From the NCBI RefSeq assembly GCF_042263505.1, contig NZ_JBHKFI010000004.1, positions 264,594 through 328,593 on the forward strand: 64,000 bases of DNA, in the 5' to 3' direction. Numbering within the stretch: the stretch's first letter is position 1; every line of letters begins with the position of its first letter. Below the pieces are notes generated by a model. It was not told where the DNA came from. It searched no databases and saw only the letters and a list, made by a program, of their open reading frames with translations. Made by a program: the position numbers and the translations under genes. This document shows positions 1 to 8,892 of the stretch, piece by piece. The stretch is from Bacillus_BE sp042263505 (GTDB lineage: Bacteria; Bacillota; Bacilli; Bacillales; Cytobacillaceae).

Positions 1-546
1 ATTGTTGTTGAGAGTGGCGAAGATGATCAGCATAACTTCTCAAGTTGGGTTAAAGTATTTGGTTATGGAATGGATCCGAAGATATTTCCAAATGAGAAAC
101 TGAAAGCAGGAATCGTTTCTTACTATAGTTCTGGCGTGTATGAGATGGGAGATGTGCTCGGCTTTAAGTTCACAGAACTTCGAACAAGCCATGAAGTATT
201 CACAGCTCCTATTGATCTGCATCCAATCTTTGGTGAGGTTAAGGCAGGAACGATTTGTGGGCATAGGTTTGAAATGACAGGTGTAGTTAATGGAGAGGAA
301 AAGGTTACTCTTAGATACGTTCATAAGATTTGTGATGATAAAGTAAAAGAGCCTAGAATAAGTGATAAGATTCATATTGAGGGATGTCCAAGTTCATTAG
401 ACATCGAAATTCAGGGCATGATGCCTTTAGACGAGAGTTATGTAACTAGTGCAGCACCTACGGTTAACATCATTCCTTCAGTTGTAAATGCAGCACCAGG
501 ATTTAAACAAGCAATGGAGTTAGCGGTTGTAAGACCAATTCATTAA
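1..546 (+). CDS. C-terminal part of a DapB/diaminopentanoate-dehydrogenase-like NAD(P)-binding protein (5' end outside window)
   Basis: The reading frame is open from base 1, so the gene starts upstream of the window. About 181 residues are visible. They lack the N-terminal Rossmann domain and match the C-terminal half of the 2,4-diaminopentanoate dehydrogenase/dihydrodipicolinate reductase-like family. The recognisable parts are a beta-rich segment with the stretch HRFEMTGVVNGEEKVTLRY and a tail with an APTVNIIPSVVNAAPGF motif, the usual end of this family. Members are NAD(P)-dependent amine or imine oxidoreductases. The substrate here is unknown. An SDR gene follows 92 nt downstream on the same strand and may be co-transcribed. 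The internal ATG at 70 is not a credible start, because homology and the open frame extend upstream of it. Confidence 0.7.
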   Translation: MVVESGEDDQHNFSSWVKVFGYGMDPKIFPNEKLKAGIVSYYSSGVYEMGDVLGFKFTELRTSHEVFTAPIDLHPIFGEVKAGTICGHRFEMTGVVNGEEKVTLRYVHKICDDKVKEPRISDKIHIEGCPSSLDIEIQGMMPLDESYVTSAAPTVNIIPSVVNAAPGFKQAMELAVVRPIH

Positions 547-638
547 TAACAGGTACTTAACAGAGTCTATCAAAGTAATAAAAATTAATTCTTATAATAG
601 CCTATTAGATGCTGATAAATTGAGGGGGTAACAATGTT

Positions 639-1409
639 ATGAAGTATCAATTCGATTTTACTGATAAGATAGTGCTAATTACGGGCGCAAGCCGGGGAAT
701 AGGGAGAGCGATTGCAGAAGGATTTTCTTCATTGGGAGCAATTAGCCTTTTGGTAGGACGTAATGTTGAAAAACTGAATGAAACAGAAGCAGCTATCCTA
801 GAGCAGGGTGGAAAATGCATTAAAATTCAGGCAGATATAAACGTCGTTTCTCAAGTTGATACCATGATTAATAACATAAAACGCGATTTTAATAGGGTAG
901 ATATTTTGATCAACAATGCCGGTGTCGGACATCGAATCCCATCTATCGATGTAACTGAGGAGCAATGGAAAACAGTACTAGATACAAATTTGAATACACC
1001 ATTTTTCCTTAGCACAAAGATAGCAAAGGAATTTATGATTCCACAAAAATGTGGCAAAATTGTTAATACTGCTTCCATGGGTGGCTTTTCAGGAATACCA
1101 ATGTCTGCAGCTTATAGCTCAAGCAAGGGAGGAATACTTCAGATGACTCGTTCTCTTGCTGCAGAGTGGGCAAAATATAATATTCAGGTTAATTGTATTT
1201 GTCCACATTATACGAAAACAGACCTTATACAAGAAGCTATGTCAAACGAAGATTGGATACGTTTGGTGGCTAGTAGAACACCAATTGGCAGACTTGCTGA
1301 ACCCGAAGAAACAGTTGGTGCAGCTTTATTCCTTGCTTCCCATATGGCAAGCTATATTACAGGTACGTATATTCAAATTGATGGTGGTTGCTATGGTGGT
1401 GGATTTTAA
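639..1409 (+). CDS. SDR-family NAD(P)-dependent oxidoreductase
   Basis: This is a classical short-chain dehydrogenase/reductase of 256 aa, the normal length. The cofactor motif TGASRGIG lies at residues 15-22, NNAG near residue 92, and the catalytic Ser and YSSSK (Tyr-x3-Lys) around residues 145-162. The end ITGTYIQIDGGCYGGGF is also typical. The closest style is the 3-oxoacyl-ACP reductase/gluconate 5-dehydrogenase group, but the substrate cannot be read from sequence. The start has a GAGGGGGT ribosome binding site about 10 nt upstream. A nearby ATG at 634 runs straight into a stop. It lies between the DapB-like gene and pntA, so it may belong to a redox gene group. Confidence 0.88.
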   Translation: MKYQFDFTDKIVLITGASRGIGRAIAEGFSSLGAISLLVGRNVEKLNETEAAILEQGGKCIKIQADINVVSQVDTMINNIKRDFNRVDILINNAGVGHRIPSIDVTEEQWKTVLDTNLNTPFFLSTKIAKEFMIPQKCGKIVNTASMGGFSGIPMSAAYSSSKGGILQMTRSLAAEWAKYNIQVNCICPHYTKTDLIQEAMSNEDWIRLVASRTPIGRLAEPEETVGAALFLASHMASYITGTYIQIDGGCYGGGF

Positions 1410-1576
1410 GTTAATGGTCAGAAATATCCTACTGAGATAGTGGAATAATTGACTATTGGACCTCTTTTTGAATGTGGTTATATGAATAATCTCACATTTT
1501 TATTGTTTTTTTCATCTCTTGTAGAATCAATTCAATTGGTAAATTTATGGCTTTACAAGCAGGAAGGAGAATGAGC

Positions 1577-3115
1577 ATGAGAATTGGTATTCCAAAAGAA
1601 AGCGTTGGTGGAGAAACCCGCGTTGCTGCAACTCCTAAAACCGTCGAGCAATTAAGAAAACTAGGCTTAGATGTTGCAGTTGAGTTTGGAGCAGGTGAGC
1701 AAGCCAGCTTTACCGATGAACTGTATATCATCGCAGGAGCTAATGTTGTAAACGCAGCCGATGTTTGGCAATCAGATTTGATCTACAAAGTAAATCCTCC
1801 AAACGAGGAGGAAATCGCGAAAGTAAATGATGGAACAACCTTGGTTAGCTTCTTATATCCAGCACAGAATTCAGACTTGGTTAGTAGGCTTTCTCAAAAA
1901 AATATTAATGTGCTGGCGATGGATATGGTACCAAGAATTTCCCGCGCCCAGTCAATGGATGCATTATCCTCAATGGCTAATATCGGCGGATATAGAGCTG
2001 TAGTGGAAGCAGCTCATCATTTCGGACGTTTTTTTACCGGGCAGATAACTGCAGCTGGTAAAGTACCGCCAGCTAAGGTTTTGGTAATTGGTGCAGGGGT
2101 AGCAGGACTAGCTGCAATAGGAACCGCCAGATCGCTTGGAGCCATTGTGCGGGCATTTGACACTCGTCTTGAAGTAGCAGAACAAATAGAATCTATGGGA
2201 GGAGAATTTTTAAAGCTAAGCTTTGATGGTGATGAAGATAGCTCTACTTCTGGCGGCTACGCAAAGGTAATGTCGGATGAGTTTATTAAAGCGGAAATGG
2301 AATTATTTGCTGAACAAGCAAAAGATGTAGATATCATTATTACAACCGCACTTATTCCTGGGAAACCGGCACCAAGGTTAATTTCCAAAGCCATGGTTGA
2401 CAGCATGAAACCAGGATCAGTGATCGTTGATATGGCAGCTTCTACAGGTGGTAACTGTGAATATACGGTTCCAGGTGAATTGTTTGTTACTAATTCCGGA
2501 GTTAGAGTTATAGGCTATAATGATCTTCCTGGGCGTTTACCAACCCAATCCTCGGAAATGTATGCAACAAATCTGGTGAATTTAACCAAACTGCTTTGTA
2601 AAGATAAAGATGGTAATATTAATATTGATTTTGAAGACGTCATATTGCGCAACATGAGTGTAATAAATAATGGAAACGTAACCTTTCCTCCACCTGCAAT
2701 CAATGTGTCTGCGACACCAGTAAAAAAAGAAGCCGATCAAACCGAAGCACCAGTTAAAGTCCAGAAAAAGCCTTCAAAACTAAAATACGTGATCGGTGCA
2801 GCGGCTATCGTGCTGTTTGGATGGATCGGTCAAGTAACACCTCCAGAGTTTTTGTCCCATTTTACCGTTTTTGTTCTTGCTTGTGTAGTAGGCTATTATG
2901 TTGTTTGGAATGTAACACATTCTCTGCATACCCCCCTAATGTCCGTTACGAATGCTATCTCCGGAATTATCCTGGTGGGGGCATTATTACAGATCAGCAG
3001 TACAATCCTTACAGTTAAGATAATATCTTTTATTGGTATATTGATAGCGTCAATTAATATTTTTGGAGGTTTTACTGTAACCCAACGTATGTTAAAGATG
3101 TTTAACAAGGAGTAG
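1577..3115 (+). CDS. pntA: NAD(P) transhydrogenase subunit alpha
   Basis: This is the alpha subunit of the membrane-bound proton-translocating transhydrogenase, which couples hydride transfer between NADH and NADP+ to the proton gradient. The protein is 512 aa from this start (E. coli PntA is 510). It begins MRIGIPKESVGGETR, typical of the AlaDH/PNT NAD(H)-binding domain I, which fills roughly residues 1-380 and includes the VLVIGAGVAGLAAIGTA nucleotide-binding loop. A Lys/Pro-rich linker and about four hydrophobic segments follow. AGGAAGGAG sits 7 nt before this ATG, so the ATG at 1571 and the in-frame start at 1547 are less likely. The gene is followed 13 nt later by pntB. Confidence 0.95.
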   Translation: MRIGIPKESVGGETRVAATPKTVEQLRKLGLDVAVEFGAGEQASFTDELYIIAGANVVNAADVWQSDLIYKVNPPNEEEIAKVNDGTTLVSFLYPAQNSDLVSRLSQKNINVLAMDMVPRISRAQSMDALSSMANIGGYRAVVEAAHHFGRFFTGQITAAGKVPPAKVLVIGAGVAGLAAIGTARSLGAIVRAFDTRLEVAEQIESMGGEFLKLSFDGDEDSSTSGGYAKVMSDEFIKAEMELFAEQAKDVDIIITTALIPGKPAPRLISKAMVDSMKPGSVIVDMAASTGGNCEYTVPGELFVTNSGVRVIGYNDLPGRLPTQSSEMYATNLVNLTKLLCKDKDGNINIDFEDVILRNMSVINNGNVTFPPPAINVSATPVKKEADQTEAPVKVQKKPSKLKYVIGAAAIVLFGWIGQVTPPEFLSHFTVFVLACVVGYYVVWNVTHSLHTPLMSVTNAISGIILVGALLQISSTILTVKIISFIGILIASINIFGGFTVTQRMLKMFNKE

Positions 3116-3128
3116 GGAGGTGGTCTGC

Positions 3129-4520
3129 ATGTCAAATGGTTTAATTACAGCAGCATACATTATTGCAGCAATACTATTTATTCTAAGTCTGGCAGGTTTA
3201 TCAAAACAGGAAACTGCCAGAAATGGTAACAAGTTTGGGATAATTGGAATGGCAATTGCATTGATTGCCACGATTGTAAGTCTCAATGTCCAGAGTATAG
3301 TCTACATTTTGGTTGCAATGCTGTTAGGCGGCCTGATCGGAGTTCGTTTGGCTTTAAAGGTAGAAATGACTGAGATGCCTGAATTGGTTGCGATTCTGCA
3401 CAGCTTTGTAGGCTTGGCAGCAGTTTTGGTTGGCTATAATAGCTTTATCAGAATTTACACAGATGCTCATTCCTATGCAAATGGGGCAATCTTAAATATT
3501 GAATTGACTGAAATATTTCTTGGAGTTTTAATTGGGGCAGTAACTTTTACCGGATCTGTTGTCGCTTTTGGTAAGCTTCATGGTTTAATTAATTCTAAAG
3601 CAATTTCTTTGCCAGGCAAGAATAAGCTTAACCTGTTTGCTCTTCTAGCATCTATTGTACTTATGTTCTTATTTATCCATGCAGGAGGTTCATTGCTCTA
3701 CCTTGCCATTATGACGGCAATTGCTTTAGTTTTTGGTTGGCATTTGGTTGCATCAATAGGCGGAGCAGATATGCCAGTTGTCATCTCCATGTTAAACTCC
3801 TATTCCGGATGGGCAGCAGCCGCAGCTGGATTTATGCTTTCAAATGACCTGTTAATTGTAACTGGAGCTTTAGTTGGCTCTTCTGGGGCCATTTTATCAT
3901 ACATCATGTGCAAGGCGATGAACAGATCATTTATTTCCGTTATTGCCGGAGGATTTGGCAATGCAGGAGTTAGTGTGGGAGACTCAGAAGAAAAGGGTGA
4001 ATACCGTGAGATGATTCCGGAAGAAGTTGCGGAAATTTTAAAACAATCCAGTTCTGTTATTATCACTCCAGGTTATGGCATGGCTGTGGCTCAGGCTCAA
4101 TATCCGGTAGCTGAAATTACAAAAAAACTTCGTGACATGGGTATAAAAGTTCGCTTTGCTATTCACCCAGTGGCAGGCCGTCTGCCAGGCCATATGAATG
4201 TACTTTTAGCGGAAGCAAAAGTGCCATATGACATTGTTTTAGAAATGGATGAGATTAATGATGATTTTCCTGAAACAGACACCGTACTTGTAATCGGGGC
4301 TAATGATACGGTAAATCCTTCTGCTCAAGAAAATCCATCCAGTCCGATTGCTGGTATGCCAGTACTTGAAGTATGGAAAGCACATAATGTAATCGTATTA
4401 AAGCGTTCAATGAGAACCGGTTATGCTGGAGTACAAAACCCGCTATTTTTCAAAGATAATACATACATGTGCTTCGGTGACGCTAAAGCTACGGTACAGG
4501 CAATACTAAATTCAATTTAA
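3129..4520 (+). CDS. pntB: NAD(P) transhydrogenase subunit beta
   Basis: The beta subunit (463 aa; E. coli PntB 462) supplies most of the membrane domain and the NADP(H)-binding domain III. The first ~260 residues hold about nine hydrophobic helices. After a charged hinge, domain III has SVIITPGYGMAVAQAQYPVA, then GANDTVNPSA and the C-terminal GYAGVQNPLFF, all hallmarks of PntB. The ATG at 3129 has AGGGAGGTGG 7 nt upstream. A GTG at 3120 lies inside that ribosome binding site and is unlikely. pntA and pntB form an operon, ended by the hairpin at about 4611-4636. Confidence 0.95.
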   Translation: MSNGLITAAYIIAAILFILSLAGLSKQETARNGNKFGIIGMAIALIATIVSLNVQSIVYILVAMLLGGLIGVRLALKVEMTEMPELVAILHSFVGLAAVLVGYNSFIRIYTDAHSYANGAILNIELTEIFLGVLIGAVTFTGSVVAFGKLHGLINSKAISLPGKNKLNLFALLASIVLMFLFIHAGGSLLYLAIMTAIALVFGWHLVASIGGADMPVVISMLNSYSGWAAAAAGFMLSNDLLIVTGALVGSSGAILSYIMCKAMNRSFISVIAGGFGNAGVSVGDSEEKGEYREMIPEEVAEILKQSSSVIITPGYGMAVAQAQYPVAEITKKLRDMGIKVRFAIHPVAGRLPGHMNVLLAEAKVPYDIVLEMDEINDDFPETDTVLVIGANDTVNPSAQENPSSPIAGMPVLEVWKAHNVIVLKRSMRTGYAGVQNPLFFKDNTYMCFGDAKATVQAILNSI

Positions 4521-4603
4521 TTCATGTTTTCTTCATATTGTATTGCTGAGAATACAAACCATTTTAAAGAGGCTCGCCGTGTGTTAATGTTTTGCCCGTG
4601 AAC

Positions 4604-4642
4604 GACAAAAAAAAGAGATGGCTTTCCATCTCTTTTAAATTT
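4604..4642. terminator. Bidirectional intrinsic terminator between pntB and ssuA
   Basis: A perfect 11-bp stem (AAAAGAGATGG / CCATCTCTTTT) with a 4-nt loop lies at 4611-4636. It is flanked by A-runs on the left and T-runs on the right, so it can end transcription from both converging operons. Confidence 0.85.
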
Positions 4643-4661
4643 TTTAATATAAAGTTTCCTG

Positions 4662-5651
4662 TTACTTTAATGCTTTTTCAACAAATTTATTATCGATTAT
4701 TTTAGAGATATCGATTTTTTTATCGATTACTTTTTTCGCATATAAAAAGTTTGCTTGTTCCTGCTGTGCTTTTGCAAACTCTTTCGTTGTCGGGGAGAGA
4801 ATAGGATCTGATTTCTCAATTACTTTACGAATAATTTTTTGATCTATCCCTTGAGACGCAGCTAATTCCTTTGATACTGAATCAATATTTGCAATGTACG
4901 ATTTACTTGCATTATGATATGCCTTTAAGAACAGTACAGTATAATTGGGATGCTCCTCGGTGAATTTTGTTCTTGCAACAATAAATCCCGGTGATAATGC
5001 ATTCAAATCCTCTGAGGTTAGAATTGGTACTGCGCCTAATTGATAGATCGCTGTTGTCAAATAGGATTCCCATATTGCCCATGCATCAATGGAACCGTTC
5101 TCAAATGCTGGACGTGCTTCGTCCGGCTGCAAAGGAACGATTTCAACATCTTTATCCGTAAGTCCATTTTTGTCCAAAGCTGTATATAAAAAATTGTAAG
5201 AACCGCTCCCTTGTGCGACAGCTATTTTCTTACCCTTTAAATCTTTTAAACTTTTAAAGGATGATCCCTTATTAACCAAAATGCCATAATTTTTCTTTCC
5301 GTCACCCGTCACCCCAATGGCACGAAAATCAATTCCTCCGGCCTGACCCGAAATAAGAGGAGTCGCCCCGGTAGCACCAAAATCAAGTCTGCCTGATGCA
5401 ATCGCTTCAAATTCCGGAGGACCGCTGGTAAACTCGTTCCATTTTATCTCCACATTTTCTTTTTCAAATGCCTTTTCAAAAATTTTCTTCTCTTTTGCGT
5501 ATTGCAGGACGCCAACCTGACCTTGAATTCCGATGTTTATGGTGGTTTTTCCCTTTGATTTATTCCCGGCGTTTGCTTTCTGATCCACTCCGCAGGCACT
5601 TAAAGCCATGACTATCAATAATATAAGTACTCCCATAATACTTTTTTTCAT
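4662..5651 (-). CDS. ssuA: Aliphatic sulfonate ABC transporter substrate-binding lipoprotein
   Basis: This is the extracytoplasmic binding protein for alkanesulfonate-type compounds. From the ATG at 5651 it has 329 aa. It starts with a lipoprotein signal (MKKSIMGVLILLIVMALSAC, lipobox cysteine at residue 20) and continues with the SsuA/NMT1 fold: NIGIQGQVGVLQYAKEK, a DFGATGATPLISGQA segment and AVAQGSGSYNFLYTALDKNG. An in-frame TTG ten codons upstream extends the ORF, but the ATG has AAAGGG 9 nt before it. It is the last gene of the reverse-strand operon, 35 nt after the monooxygenase gene. The ligand is inferred from family and context. Confidence 0.88.
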   Translation of the reverse strand: MKKSIMGVLILLIVMALSACGVDQKANAGNKSKGKTTINIGIQGQVGVLQYAKEKKIFEKAFEKENVEIKWNEFTSGPPEFEAIASGRLDFGATGATPLISGQAGGIDFRAIGVTGDGKKNYGILVNKGSSFKSLKDLKGKKIAVAQGSGSYNFLYTALDKNGLTDKDVEIVPLQPDEARPAFENGSIDAWAIWESYLTTAIYQLGAVPILTSEDLNALSPGFIVARTKFTEEHPNYTVLFLKAYHNASKSYIANIDSVSKELAASQGIDQKIIRKVIEKSDPILSPTTKEFAKAQQEQANFLYAKKVIDKKIDISKIIDNKFVEKALK

Positions 5652-5686
5652 TTTATTAAACCCTTTCTTTTTATCCTTCAAAAAGT

Positions 5687-7018
5687 TTATACAGACAGAA
5701 ATTGATTACTCGGTATTGTCAATCCAAAATGTTCTCTTAAGGTATCTCCGGTATATTCGGTTCTAAACAGGCCTCTTCTTTGCAATTCAGGAATGACCAG
5801 TTGAACAAAACGCTCAAAATCATGATTCATCACCTGAGGCATGATATTAAAACCATCAGCCGCTCCATTTAAAAACCAATATTCTAGGACATCCGCAATT
5901 TTTTTAGGTGTAGCGGCAATGGTATAATGGCCTCTGCCGCCTCCTAAGCGAATCAACACTTGTCTGAGCGTAAGGTTCTCTCTTTGCGCCAATTCAACGA
6001 TTAGCTGTGTGCGGCTCTTATGGCCTTGAATCTCATCAAGCTCCGGCAGCTCCGGAAATGGTTCATCCAGAGGTGCTGAAGTTAAATCCACTCCAACTCG
6101 ATTGGATAATTTCAGAAGGCTGTGATCAAAATTGATTAATTCCTGCATCTTACTTTCTCTTTCGATAGCCTCCTCTTCGGTTTCTCCAATAATAGGGCAA
6201 ATGCCCGGTAAAATTTTGACTTGCTCCGGATTTCTTCCATTATTAATGACCCTTTGTTTTATATCCTGGTAGAAGGCTCTTGCATCTTTAAATGATTGCT
6301 GAGCTGTAAAGATCGCTTCAGCATATATTGCGGCAAATTCCTTACCATTCTCCGATGTCCCGGCTTGGACAAGCACCGGCCTTTTTTGAGGGGACCTCGG
6401 GATATTTAAAGGCCCGCGGACTTGAAAAAATTCTCCTTTATGATTGATTTCATGCACTTTTTGGCTGTCAGCAAATACCCCGGTTTCTTTATTTGCCAGG
6501 ATGGCATTATCCTCCCAGCTGTCCCACAGCTTTACAGCCACTTCTAAAAATTCCTTTGCCCTTTGATAGCGTCGGGCATGATTTGGAATCTGCTCCAAGT
6601 TAAAATTCTGTGCTTCCTCGTCCGTTCCTGAAGTGATGATATTCCATCCGGCCCGCCCGTTGCTCAAGAAATCAAGTGATGAAAATCTTCTGGCGACATT
6701 GTACGGTTCATTAAAACTTGTTGAAACCGTTCCTATTAATCCAATCTTTTCTGTTACTGCCGCCAGACCCGATAATAGTGTTGTCGGTTCAAAGAAACCT
6801 GTAGCACCATTTTTTACTGATTGTGGCGAGGTTGAGGTTCGATCTGCTAAGAAGATCGCATCCATTTTGGCGTTTTCAGCTTTTTTTGCCAGTTCCGCAT
6901 AATACGAAAAGTTCTTTGCTTTTTCAACAGGGGCATCCGGATAACGCCAGGATGACTCATGGTGACCCAAAACACTTAAAAATAAATTGAGACTCATTTT
7001 ACGTTCTTTGTTGCCCAT
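5687..7018 (-). CDS. LLM-class flavin-dependent monooxygenase (NtaA/SnaA/DszA/SoxA type)
   Basis: This two-component flavin monooxygenase of 443 aa belongs to the bacterial-luciferase-like NtaA/SnaA/DszA group. Typical stretches are MDAIFLADR near residue 55, ARRFSSLDFLSNGRAGWNIITS near residue 110, and RPVLVQAGTSENGKEFAA near residue 215. Such enzymes use reduced FMN from a separate reductase to oxygenate sulfur-, nitrogen- or aryl-containing substrates. It sits inside a sulfonate transport operon where SsuD is usual, so it probably releases sulfur from the imported compound. It is not SsuD itself, which is shorter (about 380 aa). The start is supported by GGAGGG 9 nt upstream. No flavin reductase gene is visible nearby. 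Confidence 0.88.
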   Translation of the reverse strand: MGNKERKMSLNLFLSVLGHHESSWRYPDAPVEKAKNFSYYAELAKKAENAKMDAIFLADRTSTSPQSVKNGATGFFEPTTLLSGLAAVTEKIGLIGTVSTSFNEPYNVARRFSSLDFLSNGRAGWNIITSGTDEEAQNFNLEQIPNHARRYQRAKEFLEVAVKLWDSWEDNAILANKETGVFADSQKVHEINHKGEFFQVRGPLNIPRSPQKRPVLVQAGTSENGKEFAAIYAEAIFTAQQSFKDARAFYQDIKQRVINNGRNPEQVKILPGICPIIGETEEEAIERESKMQELINFDHSLLKLSNRVGVDLTSAPLDEPFPELPELDEIQGHKSRTQLIVELAQRENLTLRQVLIRLGGGRGHYTIAATPKKIADVLEYWFLNGAADGFNIMPQVMNHDFERFVQLVIPELQRRGLFRTEYTGDTLREHFGLTIPSNQFLSV

Positions 7019-7095
7019 TAATAAATTCCCTCCAATTTAAAAAAATTTATTGTTACTATTTCAAATAACAAGTATGTAGTTTGAAATAGCTACAG

Positions 7096-7938
7096 CTAAC
7101 CCTGAAAGCTATCACGCCATTTAAGTAATCTTTTTTCTAAATAACGAATAAGCGAATCTGTAACTTTACCGAATAAGGCAAAAATAATGATCCCAACAAA
7201 AATGACATCCGTTCTTGAAAATGTTCTTGCATTCACGATCATGTATCCAACCCCTTCGCTTGATCCCATCAGTTCTGCTCCGACAAGGGCAACCCAAGCG
7301 GCACCTAACGAAAGGCGAATACCAAGCAGAATATTCGGCATTGCTGACGGAATGATCAGCTTTGTGATTTGTTTCCATTTACTAAACTCAAGAACCTTTG
7401 CCACATCTAAAAGTTTCGCATCCACTCCCCGGATCCCTAAAAAGGTATTAACATAAATGGGAAAGAAAGCCGCTTTGGCAATTAAAAGCGTTTTAGAAAA
7501 TTCACCAAAGCCAAACCATAAAATAAATAACGGCAGAACAGCCAAGGTCGGTATAGTTCTAATCATTTGCAAAGTCGAATCCAATGACTGTTCAACTTTA
7601 TGAAAAAAGCCGACAAGAATCCCGGCGGTCAAGGCGATAAAACCTCCAACGAAAAACCCGCTCATTGAACGGCGAAGACTTACTAGAAAGTGCCGCAATA
7701 ATTCTCCATTCATTGATAACTCAATAAATCTTCGAAACACAGTATCTGGGCGCGGTAATAAAGTTTCAGACACCAGACCGGCCAGTCCGGAAAGCTCCCA
7801 AATGAATAGAATGATAATAGGTAGTCTGATTTTCCGAAGAAATTGCATGTATTTAATCTGTTTTTTTCCTTGCCAAAAGCTGACCCGTTTCTTGGGATTC
7901 AAATGTACAGGCAGCAAGACTTCTTTTGTTTTACTCAA
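7096..7938 (-). CDS. ssuC: Sulfonate/nitrate/taurine ABC transporter permease
   Basis: This integral membrane permease (280 aa) belongs to the SsuC/TauC/NrtB family. After a cytoplasmic N-terminus of ~35 residues it shows about six hydrophobic helices. The EAA-type loop is near AKVLEFSKWKQITKLIIPSAMPNILLGIRLSLGAAW, which contacts the ATPase. The start is TTG with a GGAGGGG ribosome binding site. The gene begins 12 nt after ssuB, so translation is probably coupled. The 77-nt space to the monooxygenase gene holds no obvious terminator. Confidence 0.9.
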   Translation of the reverse strand: MSKTKEVLLPVHLNPKKRVSFWQGKKQIKYMQFLRKIRLPIIILFIWELSGLAGLVSETLLPRPDTVFRRFIELSMNGELLRHFLVSLRRSMSGFFVGGFIALTAGILVGFFHKVEQSLDSTLQMIRTIPTLAVLPLFILWFGFGEFSKTLLIAKAAFFPIYVNTFLGIRGVDAKLLDVAKVLEFSKWKQITKLIIPSAMPNILLGIRLSLGAAWVALVGAELMGSSEGVGYMIVNARTFSRTDVIFVGIIIFALFGKVTDSLIRYLEKRLLKWRDSFQG

Positions 7939-7950
7939 GTCATTCCCCTC

Positions 7951-8721
7951 CTATATTCCGGCACTATTTACTAACTCAAGTTCATCTACCTTTTCAAACT
8001 TATTTAAGAGCAAATGCCTTATTTCTTGAAAGGAAGATGAAGATTTTTTTCTCGGAAAAGGAAGGTCTACAGGGAATATTTCTCTAATGGTTCCGGGTTT
8101 GGAACTCATAATAATCACCTTCTTTGCGAGATAAATCGCTTCATCAATATCATGTGTAACAAATAGCATCGTCGTACGATTTTCCTGCCAAATATCAAGG
8201 AGAACCTCCTGCATATGAGACCGAGTAAAAGCATCTAATGCTCCAAACGGTTCATCCAGTAACAATACCTTTGGATTTCTCAATAAGGCTCTTGCAATTG
8301 CCACTCTTTGTGCCATTCCTCCCGAGAGTTCCTTCGGGTAGGCAGCTTCAAAGCATTCCAAGCGAATCAGTTTAATTAACCGTTCTACTTCTTTTTTTAT
8401 TTCCGCTTTTTTAAGCGGAAGATCTGAGGCGATATTTTTTTCCACAGTCATCCAAGGAAACAGCCGTGGCTCCTGAAAAATAAATCCTTTATCAATCGAA
8501 GGTGCCTTTACTTCACTTCCATCCAAAAATATTTCTCCATCAAAATTTGTATCCAGCCCGGCTATTGCTTTAAGCAAAGTGCTTTTGCCACATCCACTCG
8601 GGCCAATAATGGTAATAAATTCACCCTCCTTGCATTGAAAACTAACATCCTGTAATGCCTGCACTTTACCTTTTGTAGTATCAAATGTTTTTTGCCGAAT
8701 ACTAACCTTTAACAATGGCAT
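7951..8721 (-). CDS. ssuB: Sulfonate/nitrate/taurine ABC transporter ATP-binding protein
   Basis: This is the cytoplasmic ATPase of the importer, 256 aa. Walker A is GPSGCGKST (residues ~41-49), the signature is LSGGMAQR (~133-140), Walker B is VLLLDEPFGALD (~153-164), and the H-loop is in LFVTHDIDEA. It is the first gene of ssuB-ssuC-monooxygenase-ssuA, read leftwards. The start ATG has GGGGTG 5-6 nt upstream. A promoter and a terminator-like hairpin lie in front of it, so expression is probably controlled by attenuation. Confidence 0.92.
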   Translation of the reverse strand: MPLLKVSIRQKTFDTTKGKVQALQDVSFQCKEGEFITIIGPSGCGKSTLLKAIAGLDTNFDGEIFLDGSEVKAPSIDKGFIFQEPRLFPWMTVEKNIASDLPLKKAEIKKEVERLIKLIRLECFEAAYPKELSGGMAQRVAIARALLRNPKVLLLDEPFGALDAFTRSHMQEVLLDIWQENRTTMLFVTHDIDEAIYLAKKVIIMSSKPGTIREIFPVDLPFPRKKSSSSFQEIRHLLLNKFEKVDELELVNSAGI

Positions 8722-8748
8722 GTCATCACCCCTTCATAAAATCGTATT

Positions 8749-8791
8749 AAAAAAATAAAAGCTCCTATACTTGGTAAACAAGTCTAGGAGC
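8749..8791 (-). terminator. Attenuator-type hairpin in the ssu operon leader
   Basis: Read on the reverse strand, a 13-bp stem (GCTCCTAGACTTG / CAAGTATAGGAGC, one mismatch) with a 5-nt loop is followed by TTTTATTTTTTT. It lies between the predicted promoter and ssuB, so it would stop transcription before the operon unless it is prevented from forming. No S-box (SAM riboswitch) or T-box consensus was found beside it. Confidence 0.7.
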
Positions 8792-8821
8792 CTCCTGTGG
8801 CCTGGTCGGCAATTTATTCAT
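8765..8821 (-). CDS. Possible 18-aa leader peptide overlapping the ssu attenuator
   Basis: A short frame (MNKLPTRPQEAPRLVYQV, then stop) starts in the leader and ends inside the terminator hairpin, the geometry expected for translation-coupled attenuation. There is no clear Shine-Dalgarno sequence in front of the ATG and no run of Cys or Met codons, so it may be fortuitous. Confidence 0.3.
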   Translation of the reverse strand: MNKLPTRPQEAPRLVYQV

Positions 8822-8863
8822 AAGGAAATATAAATATTATCACTGTTACTAAATTTAAAATCC

Positions 8864-8892
8864 ATTTTAATCCCATTATTCCTAGCTGTCAA
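8864..8892 (-). promoter_or_regulatory. Sigma-A-type promoter for the ssu operon
   Basis: On the reverse strand TTGACA (complement of 8887-8892), a 17-nt spacer and TAAAAT (complement of 8864-8869) form a good promoter. The predicted start is near 8857, giving a leader of about 135 nt before ssuB. Confidence 0.6.

Noticed and set aside
8749..8860. SAM (S-box) riboswitch or T-box before the ssu operon
   Set aside because: The leader is too short for an S-box and neither the S-box core nor the T-box AGGGTGGNACCGCG motif is present.
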